Notes under the pieces: generated by a model
Databases searched by the model: none
Told to the model about the DNA's origin: nothing
The model's input: only the letters and a program-made list of their open reading frames with translations
Source of the DNA: JANWHZ01 sp035545555
GTDB taxonomy: Bacteria > Patescibacteriota > Saccharimonadia > Saccharimonadales > UBA4665
Reading direction: 5' to 3'
DNA: 26,595 nt
NCBI GenBank assembly: GCA_035545555.1
Contig: DASZYD010000025.1
Coordinates: 1 to 26,595, forward strand
Translations under genes and position numbers: made by a program
In this document: positions 19,977 through 26,564 of the stretch, piece by piece
How positions within the stretch are numbered: the first letter of the stretch is position 1
Layout: the number at the start of each line of letters is the position of its first letter

Positions 19977-20113
19977 GTATGCGCGCCGTGCTGCCTCTTA
20001 TGACTGATACTGCTTTTGCCGTTTTGCTGTTCGTCGACGAAGGATACTACGCGTGGATGATAGAGCCCGTTTTTTGATACGCCGCCACTACGTACACTAC
20101 TTCTTGGTATTCA

Positions 20114-20142
20114 AGTGTGCCCGACTGCGCAGTGAATGTCAA
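20114..20142 (-). promoter_or_regulatory. Promoter of rpoBC
   Basis: A perfect TTGACA (20142-20137), a 17-base spacer and CACACT (20119-20114). The TGA inside TTGACA is the stop codon of the upstream gene. The predicted leader is about 230 bases. Confidence 0.7.
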
Positions 20143-20852
20143 GACCTGGGCTTCGCGCGCCGGCGTTCCAGCACGAAGAGAGGATGCTGCGCCAGCACCA
20201 AATCACCCAGCCGCTCACCGACGCGGCGGCGCAGTTGCTCAACAGTAGCGCCTTCCCAACGTTGCCGGCTCCACGCTCCCGCTTCGGCTCCAAGCGGCTG
20301 CAGCTTTCTTGCTTGCTCCGGCTGCGGCTGCAGCCCCAGCGCCGCCAGCTCGAGTTGCCAAAGCATTTCTCTATCCCATGTCGTAGCCGCGACCTGCTGC
20401 TTAGCCTGCTGCCTGCGCAGCAACATATCCAGCGCCGCTTCCATAAGACGTGCGTGCGGCATTGCATCGCTCATCGATGCCCGCAGGGCACTGCCAATAA
20501 GCACTTCACCGATATAGAAAACCTCCGGCGCGGGGTGCCACCCCTTCGTCGGCGCCGTTTCCTGCAAGCTGCCCATATACAGGAGTGGCGTCCCGGTTTC
20601 CTCGTCCCGTGCCAGCACGCCCGCCGGCCGGCTGTATAGCCGTGTCTGGTCTAACAGACCGCCTTCTTCCGGGTGGCCGGGGTCGGTGCGGACCCGGTCG
20701 GCCTTGAGGAGATAGGTGCCGTAGTTCCGCTCCTGCCAAGGGAACTGTTCTGTCAGGACCTCTTGCTGCAAGCGATCAATCGCCCGCCGCTGTATAGGGC
20801 TCAAGGCGTCAGGCTGGACTGGCTGGAATACTGTTCCCTCTAGGCTGATCAT
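20139..20852 (-). CDS. Unrecognised 237-residue protein
   Basis: I do not recognise this protein. It is soluble, with no signal or membrane segment. The N-terminal half has several aromatic and turn-rich stretches (FPWQERNYGTYLL, then GVLARDEETGTPLLYMGSL) and YIGEVLIGSALRASM. The C-terminal half (from about 125) is helical and rich in Arg, Gln and Leu (ARLMEAALDMLLRRQQAKQQ). It ends with basic RRRAKPRS. The middle vaguely recalls acetyltransferase beta-strands, but no motif supports that. The ATG at 20852 is preferred over the adjacent TTG because AGGAG lies nine bases before it. It has its own promoter and lies between clpP and rpoB, where clpX or ribosomal genes might be expected. Confidence 0.75.
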   Translation of the reverse strand: MISLEGTVFQPVQPDALSPIQRRAIDRLQQEVLTEQFPWQERNYGTYLLKADRVRTDPGHPEEGGLLDQTRLYSRPAGVLARDEETGTPLLYMGSLQETAPTKGWHPAPEVFYIGEVLIGSALRASMSDAMPHARLMEAALDMLLRRQQAKQQVAATTWDREMLWQLELAALGLQPQPEQARKLQPLGAEAGAWSRQRWEGATVEQLRRRVGERLGDLVLAQHPLFVLERRRAKPRS

Positions 20853-20883
20853 CAAAGCTGGCTCCTGTGAGATAGATCACCTT

Positions 20884-20912
20884 AGTATACCCGTAACAGG
20901 CACGCCTGGCAG
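20884..20912 (-). promoter_or_regulatory. Promoter of the 237-residue gene
   Basis: CTGCCA (20912-20907), a 17-base spacer and TATACT (20889-20884), in the 80-base gap after clpP. A CAGGC-GT-GCCTG palindrome overlaps the -35 and spacer. Confidence 0.6.
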
Positions 20913-20932
20913 CAGACAAGCGGCCACAGAGG

Positions 20933-21547
20933 CTACTTCTTGTTCGCTGACGAGACAACTTCGTCGACCAGGCCGTACTTCTTGGCTTCGTCGGCGGTCA
21001 TCCAGTAGTCGCGCTCCATGTCGGATTTGACCTTTTCGACCGTCTGGCCGGTGTTGGCGGACATGATCTCGTTGATACGCTGCTTGATGCGCAGCGACTC
21101 TCTCAAATCGATTTCCATATCGGTCACTTTGCCGCGTGTGCCGCTGGACGGCTGGTGGATCATAACTGTAGCGTTCGGCAGCAGGAACCGCTTGCCTTTG
21201 GTGCCGCTGCTGAGCAGAATGGCGGCCGCTGAGGCCTGCACGCCGATACCGAACGTCTGCACGTCATTACTGACATACTGCATCGTGTCGTAGATTGCCA
21301 GCGCGTCGTAGACACTGCCGCCAGGGCTGTTGATGTAGAAGAAGATGTCTTTCTTGGGGTCTTCGGCGTTCAGAAAGAGCAGTTGCGCGACGACTAGGTT
21401 AGCCGTGGCTTCGTTGACATCCTGCCCGAGGAAGATAATGCGGTCTTTGAGCAGGCGTGAGTAGATGTCGTAGGCCCGTTCAAAGCGGCCCTCTTGCTCG
21501 ATCACCGTTGGCACTAGCACTTGATTGGTAGGCATAGCAATATCCAT
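20933..21547 (-). CDS. clpP: ATP-dependent Clp protease proteolytic subunit ClpP
   Basis: A 204-residue serine protease that forms the chambered ClpP tetradecamer fed by a Clp ATPase. The catalytic triad is visible: Ser106 in GVQASAAAILL (the usual GQAASMGA surroundings are altered but the Ser aligns), His131 in VMIHQP and Asp180 in ERDYW. INSPGGSVYDALAIYDTM is also typical. The frame is open further upstream to 21583, but that would cross the promoter and operator; the ATG at 21547 is about seven bases from the -10, suggesting a leaderless message. An ATG at 21535 is another option. It follows tig, a common pairing, but no clpX is adjacent. Confidence 0.95.
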   Translation of the reverse strand: MDIAMPTNQVLVPTVIEQEGRFERAYDIYSRLLKDRIIFLGQDVNEATANLVVAQLLFLNAEDPKKDIFFYINSPGGSVYDALAIYDTMQYVSNDVQTFGIGVQASAAAILLSSGTKGKRFLLPNATVMIHQPSSGTRGKVTDMEIDLRESLRIKQRINEIMSANTGQTVEKVKSDMERDYWMTADEAKKYGLVDEVVSSANKK

Positions 21548-21553
21548 AGTTCC

Positions 21554-21583
21554 ATGGTAGCGCGGCTGGCATTCGCCAGTCAA
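21554..21583 (-). promoter_or_regulatory. Promoter of clpP
   Basis: TTGACT (21583-21578), an 18-base spacer and TACCAT (21559-21554). The -35 lies in the central spacer of the CIRCE-like element, so HrcA binding would block polymerase. The -10 is very close to the ATG at 21547. Confidence 0.55.
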
Positions 21584-21592
21584 GAGTGCTAA
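21566..21592. promoter_or_regulatory. CIRCE-like HrcA operator
   Basis: CTGGCATTC-N9-GAGTGCTAA on the plus strand. The right half matches the CIRCE consensus (TTAGCACTC-N9-GAGTGCTAA) at 9 of 9 positions, the left half at 6 of 9, and the spacing is exactly nine. It overlaps the clpP promoter. HrcA represses heat-shock genes through this element in many bacteria. hrcA itself is not in the window. Confidence 0.7.
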
Positions 21593-21606
21593 CTTGTCAG
21601 TTGGGA

Positions 21607-22923
21607 CTATCCCTTGGCGGCCGGTTTGGCCGCCTTGTCGGCAGCCGTGGCATAGTCGACCAATGTGGCGATGGTCTTGTCGCTTAGCATGCCGGACATG
21701 ATGGAGCGAACGTTGGCCGGCTTCTCCAGTTCGGCCTGCATAGTCTTGTCCTGGTATTGTCCTTTAAGCAGTTGCAGGCGGATGCTGAGTTCTTCGGGCG
21801 TAACGCTGAGGTGTTCGCGTTCGGCGATCTCGGTCAGAGCCAGCCCGGCCTTGACGCGCAGCTCGGCCGGCCCGCGCAAGGAGGCGCGGTAGTCGACTTC
21901 ACTTTGGCCCAGCTCCTGCAGGTATTCCGGCCAGGTCTGGCCGCGATACGCCAGGTTCTGGCGTAGTTCAGCCTCGGCACGCTGCACTTCTTCGTCAATC
22001 AGGACGCTCGGAATGGCGACTGTGGTACCGGCAGCTATTTTCTCAATCAGTTCGTTTTCGTAGGCGCGGTCGGCCTCGCGCTGCTTTTCGGCGCTCAGCT
22101 GCTTCCTGATGTCCTCACGCAGTGCGGCCAATGACTTAAACGGCCCGACTTTGGCGGCGAACGCGTCGTCAAGCTTCGGTTCGGCTACTTCCTGTACCTT
22201 GGTGACAGTCACCGTAAAGCTCACTTTACGGTTCTGGAGCGCGGCCACGCCGTAATCCTTCGGGAAAGTCAGCACGAACGTTTTGGTCTCGCCTGCTTTC
22301 ATACCCACCAGATTCGTTTCAAAGCCCGGTATGAACGTATCGCTGCCAAGGAGCAACGGGTAACCCTGGCCATCGGCGCCCTTTACCGGCTCATCGGTCT
22401 TGGCATCCTTACCATTGAAGTCGATGGTCGTCTCGTCACCGTTCTTGGCGGCACGGTCGACCGCTTTACGCTCAGCAGCACGCTGCTGCAACGTATGGAC
22501 GACTTCATCGACGTCCTTGGCAGTTACCCCTGCTGTCGGTTTGGGGAGTTTGATCTTCGTATAGTCAGGCAGCTTGATGTCACCGATTGCCTCAACCTCG
22601 GCTACAAATTCCAGGGTGCTGAAGGGCACGAAGGTTTGGATCGTCAGGTTGGGCTGCGCTACCGGGCGGAGCTTCTCTTGATCCAGAGCGTCACCGTAGA
22701 GGTGGTTGAGCGCCGCATCCAGAAACTGCGACTGGAGCGTTGACGGATCGGCCTGCTTTTCAATGATCGGCAGCGGTGCCTTGCCCGGGCGGAAGCCTGC
22801 CACTTTCATCTGGCGGCCGAGACGCTGCAGCACTTCGGTTTTGGTGTTGGCCAGGAATGCCGGATCGGCGGCGACTGTCAGCCTGACGGTCGTTGGGGTG
22901 AGTTGTTCGCGTGTAATCTGCAT
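21607..22923 (-). CDS. tig: Trigger factor
   Basis: A 438-residue ribosome-associated chaperone, close to the usual 430. The N-terminal domain carries the L23-docking signature GFRPGKAP (43-50). A peptidyl-prolyl isomerase (FKBP) domain follows at about 155-245 (NGDETTIDFNGKDAK, LLGSDTFIPGFETNLVGMKAGET, FPKDYG), then the helical C-terminal cradle. It ends with an Ala/Lys tail (ADKAAKPAAKG). GAGG lies only a few bases before the ATG, and the -10 box is eight bases upstream, so the leader is very short. It precedes clpP, which has a separate heat-shock-type promoter. Confidence 0.97.
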   Translation of the reverse strand: MQITREQLTPTTVRLTVAADPAFLANTKTEVLQRLGRQMKVAGFRPGKAPLPIIEKQADPSTLQSQFLDAALNHLYGDALDQEKLRPVAQPNLTIQTFVPFSTLEFVAEVEAIGDIKLPDYTKIKLPKPTAGVTAKDVDEVVHTLQQRAAERKAVDRAAKNGDETTIDFNGKDAKTDEPVKGADGQGYPLLLGSDTFIPGFETNLVGMKAGETKTFVLTFPKDYGVAALQNRKVSFTVTVTKVQEVAEPKLDDAFAAKVGPFKSLAALREDIRKQLSAEKQREADRAYENELIEKIAAGTTVAIPSVLIDEEVQRAEAELRQNLAYRGQTWPEYLQELGQSEVDYRASLRGPAELRVKAGLALTEIAEREHLSVTPEELSIRLQLLKGQYQDKTMQAELEKPANVRSIMSGMLSDKTIATLVDYATAADKAAKPAAKG

Positions 22924-22931
22924 AGGCCCTC

Positions 22932-22960
22932 AGTGTAACAGGGTGCACCCCAGATTACCA
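22932..22960 (-). promoter_or_regulatory. Promoter of tig with an internal palindrome
   Basis: An extended -10, TGT-TACACT (22940-22932), with a weak -35 TGGTAA (22960-22955) at 17 bases. The spacer contains a perfect ten-base palindrome GGGTGCACCC (22941-22950). A CCAGCG-TTA-CGCTGG hairpin (22958-22972) overlaps the -35 and lies just after the pyk stop. Confidence 0.5.
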
Positions 22961-22986
22961 GCGTTACGCTGGAAGCACGCCTCTTG

Positions 22987-24426
22987 CTACATGATCGTAT
23001 GAACACGGATCGTGTCAGTCGTGCCGGCAACGCCGGGTGTGTTCCCCGAGACTGCGACTACTGTTTCTCCCGGCACGACCATAGCGCGCTCGCGCATCCA
23101 AGCGATAAAGCGCATGACCGTATCAGGTTGGACGGCCCGGATATAGCTCTTGACACCATACACCAGCGCCAGTTGCTGCGCCGTGCGCGCTTCGCTCGTG
23201 ACGGCGATCAGGGGACGCGTCGGACGTGATGAGGCCAGCAACAGTGCAGTCTTGCCTGTTTTTGTTTCGGCAATGATGGCCTTGGCCTGCGACACATATG
23301 CCAGTGTCAATGCACCGCTTGCAACCGCATACGACACATCAGCTGCATGCTCCATATGTGCCAATGGCTGCTCATCGGGCGCAGCGCGCTGCTCGACATA
23401 TTGGATGATCCGCTTCATGGTTTCCACAGACTCGATGGGGCGCTCACCATTGGCCGTTTCGTCGCTCAACATCACGCAATCTGCACCGGTGAACACGGCC
23501 GTCGCAACGTCTGATACCTCGGCGCGGGTCGGCTCCGGCGCCTCGACCATGCTCAGCAGCATTTGCGTGGCAATGATGACCGGCTTGGCATAGACGCGGC
23601 CGAGCTGCGTGATCTGCCGTTGCACGACCGGCACCGACTCAGCCGGCGTTTCGACGGCCAGATCACCGCGCGCCACCATAACGGCGTCAGCCGCCTGTAC
23701 GATAGCTTCGATGTTGTCAACCGCCGCCTTTGTCTCAATCTTCGCGATTATTTTCGCTTCGCTGCCCAACTCCCGCAACATGCTGCGCAGCCGTTCGATA
23801 TCGTCCGGCGACTGCACAAAGCTGAGCGCCACATAGTCGATATCCTGGGTAGCGCCAAAACGTATATCATCTATATCTTTCTTGGTCAGGATATCACCTT
23901 GGAAGTCGGTGTCCGGCAGATTCATGCCCTTGCGCTTGATCATATAGCCGTCATTCTCCACAATCGCGTGCACGACCCCTTCGTGCACCCTGCTGACTGT
24001 TGACCGTACGCGGCCGTCAAACACATAGATACGTTCACCCGGACGCACTTTCTCGGCAAGGTCGTATTGTGTCGGGATATGCCCGCTCACCGCATAGTCG
24101 GCTTTGTATTGGAACGTAACGGTCTGCCCCGCCTTGACCGTAATGGTCCCGTCAAAGTCGCCCAGGCGGACTTTCGGCCCCTGTAAGTCCTGGATAATAG
24201 CCACAGGCTTGCCGAGCTGTACGCTGGCCTGACGGATCCATGGGATTTGCTTCTCGCGCTCTTCGTGCGTCCCATGGCTGAAGTTGAATCGGAACCCATT
24301 GGTGCCTGCCTCGAGTAGCTTATACATCGCTTCCGCGGTGCCTGTTGACGGCCCAATGGTGGCGATGATTTTAGTGCGCTTAAACGAAGCAATAGGCACC
24401 TTCGGTGCAATATCAGTTCCCTGCAT
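22987..24426 (-). CDS. pyk: Pyruvate kinase, likely potassium-independent type
   Basis: A 479-residue enzyme that makes pyruvate and ATP from phosphoenolpyruvate and ADP, the last step of glycolysis. The motifs are complete: KIIATIGPS at the start, FRFNFSHG (45-52), IAKIET (228-232, with the catalytic Lys229), VARGDLAVE (251-259), and the ATQMLLSMVEAPEPTRAEVSDVATAV signature. A C-terminal domain of standard size follows. The residue after Gly-Pro in LQGPKVR is Lys85; potassium-dependent enzymes have Glu there. It has its own TATAAT box and an AGGAAG site. It stands between hisS and tig, with no other glycolytic gene nearby. Confidence 0.97.
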   Translation of the reverse strand: MQGTDIAPKVPIASFKRTKIIATIGPSTGTAEAMYKLLEAGTNGFRFNFSHGTHEEREKQIPWIRQASVQLGKPVAIIQDLQGPKVRLGDFDGTITVKAGQTVTFQYKADYAVSGHIPTQYDLAEKVRPGERIYVFDGRVRSTVSRVHEGVVHAIVENDGYMIKRKGMNLPDTDFQGDILTKKDIDDIRFGATQDIDYVALSFVQSPDDIERLRSMLRELGSEAKIIAKIETKAAVDNIEAIVQAADAVMVARGDLAVETPAESVPVVQRQITQLGRVYAKPVIIATQMLLSMVEAPEPTRAEVSDVATAVFTGADCVMLSDETANGERPIESVETMKRIIQYVEQRAAPDEQPLAHMEHAADVSYAVASGALTLAYVSQAKAIIAETKTGKTALLLASSRPTRPLIAVTSEARTAQQLALVYGVKSYIRAVQPDTVMRFIAWMRERAMVVPGETVVAVSGNTPGVAGTTDTIRVHTIM

Positions 24427-24461
24427 GACGCTTCCTAAAGATTTAGTTTATGCTGCGGATC

Positions 24462-24467
24462 ATTATA
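24462..24467 (-). promoter_or_regulatory. -10 box of the pyk promoter
   Basis: A perfect TATAAT in the 84-base gap between hisS and pyk, about 36 bases before the pyk ATG. No convincing -35 at the right distance, so this may rely on an activator or strong -10. Confidence 0.55.
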
Positions 24468-24510
24468 CGCTGCCCGCAAGAGAAGGATAGGCCATCCCCA
24501 GGGCCGTATT

Positions 24511-25842
24511 TTACAGCTCCTGGTCGATCGTATGCTGCGGGTGGCGGAAGTCTTCGACGATACTGACGATACGCGGGATAGCGTGCTGCTCGCTGGCACC
24601 GGTATGCAGGTTTTTCAGCGTATAGCGGCCATCGGCCAGTTCAGTCTCGCCGATGATCAGAGCGTAGCGGATACCCTTTTTGTCGGCGGTGGCCAGCTGC
24701 TTATCCAGCTTGCGGCCGGATATATCAACGGCGACTTTCAGGCCATGCGCCCGAAGTTCGGCGACAGGCTTTTGCGCCTGCTGCAGCACCGCACCGGCCA
24801 GCACCACATACAAGTCGGTCTCTGGTGCGAGCGTAGGCAGTAGATTATGCAACTCCAAAAAGTTCTGGAGTGTGACATCGCCGAAGCCGAAGCCAACGGT
24901 CGGCACCGGCTCGACACCGAAGAGGCCCACCAGGCCGTCGTAGCGGCCGCCGCCCAGCATAGCGCGATTATTATCCGGGTGCGTATCATTAATTTCAAAT
25001 ACGATGTCGGTATAGTATTCAAACCCGCGCATAATGGTCACGTCGAACGCGGCATTCGTAATGCCGACGCCCTCCAGCAGATCGAGCAACTGCCGCAGTT
25101 CCAGGAGCGCGGGGTGCGCTTGCACGGCCTGCGGCAGCGCCGAGAAGCGCGGTGCGGCCAGCACATCCAATAGCTTCTCCACGGCACCGGCTTCGCGCTG
25201 GTCGGGCCGGCAGATAGCGTCGGCCTGGGCGATGAAGTCCGCCCGGTCGATCTTGTGCATACGATCGATGAGCCGGCACATGCTGCCAAGCTGCACGGCG
25301 TCCAGACCGATATACTCGCCCAGCACGTAGTTAATGAACTTGCGGCTGTTGAGCTTGATGGTGTACATATCACGTTTGGCGCCAAAACGCTTGAAGATAG
25401 CATCGGCCACCATGATAACCTCCTGCTCGGCGGTTGCATCCTCCACGCCGAACAGATCAACATTGAGCTGCCAGTGCTCGCGCAGACGCCCGCGCTGCGG
25501 CCGCTCGTAGCGCCACAGATTGGGAATACTGTACCAGCGGAGCGGATAGGCCAATTCCTGGCGGCGGGCAGCCACCATGCGACTGACGGTCGGCGTCATT
25601 TCCGGGCGGATCACCACCTTGCGGCCGCCCCGGTCATCAAATACATAGGTCTGCTCGTTCACAATTTCGTCGCCGGTTTTGGCCAGGTACAATTCCACCG
25701 GCTCTAAAATAGGTGCATCATACTCTTCATAGCCGAAGCTTTCGACCGCATCACGCAGTTTGGCGAACATGTATTTCTGCAGGCGCTTGTCGGCCGGATA
25801 AAAGTCCCGGGCGCCTTTGTAGGGTTGCGTTGAAAGTGTCAT
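24511..25842 (-). CDS. hisS: Histidyl-tRNA synthetase
   Basis: A 443-residue class II aminoacyl-tRNA synthetase that charges tRNA-His. Visible motifs are KGARDFYPADKR at the N-terminus, IRPEMTPTVSRMVA (78-91), motif 2 RYERPQRGRLREHWQLNVDLFG (111-132), the histidine-binding MRGFEYYTD (271-279) and GGGRYDGL (297-304). A C-terminal anticodon-binding domain (LYVVLAGAVLQ, GRKLDKQLATADKKGIRYALIIG) follows. The motif 2 end (REHWQ) and RGFEYY differ from the common bacterial REFHQ and RGLDYY but keep the key Arg and Gln residues. AGAAGG precedes the ATG. It is a single-gene unit with its own promoter. Confidence 0.97.
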   Translation of the reverse strand: MTLSTQPYKGARDFYPADKRLQKYMFAKLRDAVESFGYEEYDAPILEPVELYLAKTGDEIVNEQTYVFDDRGGRKVVIRPEMTPTVSRMVAARRQELAYPLRWYSIPNLWRYERPQRGRLREHWQLNVDLFGVEDATAEQEVIMVADAIFKRFGAKRDMYTIKLNSRKFINYVLGEYIGLDAVQLGSMCRLIDRMHKIDRADFIAQADAICRPDQREAGAVEKLLDVLAAPRFSALPQAVQAHPALLELRQLLDLLEGVGITNAAFDVTIMRGFEYYTDIVFEINDTHPDNNRAMLGGGRYDGLVGLFGVEPVPTVGFGFGDVTLQNFLELHNLLPTLAPETDLYVVLAGAVLQQAQKPVAELRAHGLKVAVDISGRKLDKQLATADKKGIRYALIIGETELADGRYTLKNLHTGASEQHAIPRIVSIVEDFRHPQHTIDQEL

Positions 25843-25864
25843 TGGGTGTCCTTCTCTTGCTTAG

Positions 25865-25873
25865 ATTGTACCA
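25865..25873 (-). promoter_or_regulatory. Extended -10 promoter of hisS
   Basis: TGG-TACAAT on the minus strand, about 22 bases before the hisS ATG. The region 17 bases upstream does not resemble a -35, so the extended -10 probably carries it. Confidence 0.55.
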
Positions 25874-25892
25874 GGTATATCCGATGGAACAT

Positions 25893-25927
25893 ACAATCGC
25901 CGGAGGCAAACTCCGGCGATTGTTTTT
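25893..25927 (+). terminator. Strong plus-strand intrinsic terminator without an obvious gene
   Basis: ACAATCGCCGGAG and CTCCGGCGATTGT form a perfect 13-pair stem (5-base loop) followed by U on the plus strand (T at 25923-25927). On the minus strand the hairpin is followed by ATGTTCC, which is a poor U-run. No plus-strand gene lies upstream of it; it faces against hisS and the HxlR gene. The bases 25928-26045 after it contain no credible gene. Confidence 0.8.
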
Positions 25928-26045
25928 GGCAAGCAACAGTTTACCCGAGTCGCTCCGGCGGTGCGTGGAGATGATGTCGGCTGCAGATGCTGCGCATGCC
26001 TGCATGGTATCAGGCCCGCCCGGGTGACGCAAGCAGGCGGCCCTC

Positions 26046-26471
26046 TTACGGCAGGGGCCGCTCTATCTTCTGTGACGCGATACGCCCTGTAGACGTATAC
26101 CCGTGGTCGCGGGCAACTTGCTCCACGACTGCCGTGGGATAGTTTGCATCCGGGTTATATTTCATGCCCCAGGCGATCAAGTCCAGCAGCACCGGCATGA
26201 GGTCGAACCCTTTATCGGTCAAGCCGTAGCGGTACTTTCGTCCGTCGGCAGGGTCGGCACGCCGGCACACGATGCCGGCTGCCTCCAGACGCTCCAGCCG
26301 CTCGGCAAGGATATTCGTCGCAATCTTCTCGCGGAACTCGGCCAGCTCGGTAAACGTCCGCTCGCCGGCAAACATGAGGGTACGCACGAGCAGCAGCGAC
26401 CAACGGTCGCCGATCACATCAAGGCTCAGCCCGATCGGGCAGTCGGAGCGACGTTCCTGCCGCCTGTTCAT
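26046..26471 (-). CDS. HxlR/DUF24-family winged-helix regulator
   Basis: A 141-residue MarR-like DNA-binding protein. CPIGLSLDVIGDRWSLLLVRTL (11-32), RTFTELAEFREKIATNILAERLERLEAAGIV and YGLTDKGFDLMPVLLDLIAWG are classic HxlR signatures. The conserved Cys11 near the N-terminus is the residue that senses oxidants or electrophiles in YodB- and HypR-type members. The frame is open to a TTG at 26510, but that codon lies in the -35 of its promoter; the ATG at 26471 is about ten bases past the -10, giving a nearly leaderless message. It is divergent from the plus-strand gene at 26565, the usual arrangement of an HxlR regulator and its target. Confidence 0.93.
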   Translation of the reverse strand: MNRRQERRSDCPIGLSLDVIGDRWSLLLVRTLMFAGERTFTELAEFREKIATNILAERLERLEAAGIVCRRADPADGRKYRYGLTDKGFDLMPVLLDLIAWGMKYNPDANYPTAVVEQVARDHGYTSTGRIASQKIERPLP

Positions 26472-26481
26472 AGCATCCGGC

Positions 26482-26510
26482 AGTGTACGCTTTTTGCTTG
26501 CATTTTGCAA
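26482..26510 (-). promoter_or_regulatory. Promoter of the HxlR-type gene
   Basis: TTGCAA (26510-26505), a 17-base spacer and TACACT (26487-26482) on the minus strand. Its -35 is the right half of the palindrome at 26498-26510. Confidence 0.65.
26498..26510. promoter_or_regulatory. Palindromic operator shared by the divergent promoters
   Basis: TTGCA-TTT-TGCAA, a perfect 13-base palindrome whose two halves hold the -35 boxes of the two divergent promoters. A dimeric regulator bound here would block both. The HxlR-type protein encoded next to it is the natural candidate. Confidence 0.6.
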
Positions 26511-26526
26511 TCGTTGCCCGTATGCT
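26498..26526 (+). promoter_or_regulatory. Promoter of the plus-strand gene at 26565
   Basis: TTGCAT (26498-26503), a 17-base spacer and TATGCT (26521-26526). The leader to the ATG is about 30 bases and contains an AAGGAGAGG ribosome-binding site. Confidence 0.55.
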
Positions 26527-26564
26527 AGCTGCTGCAGAACACAGTAAACAAGGAGAGGGTGCTT

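Noticed and set aside
20136..20639. Plus-strand frame opposite the 237-residue gene
   Set aside because: The minus-strand frame has a promoter, AGGAG site and a stop in the normal place; the plus-strand one has none of these.
21548..21583. N-terminal extension of ClpP by 12 residues
   Set aside because: It covers the -10 box and the CIRCE-like element, so it cannot be on the transcript from that promoter.
25928..26045. Possible tRNA or small RNA in the hisS-HxlR gap
   Set aside because: No cloverleaf arms or CCA end could be found by eye, and no plausible promoter or terminator pair.
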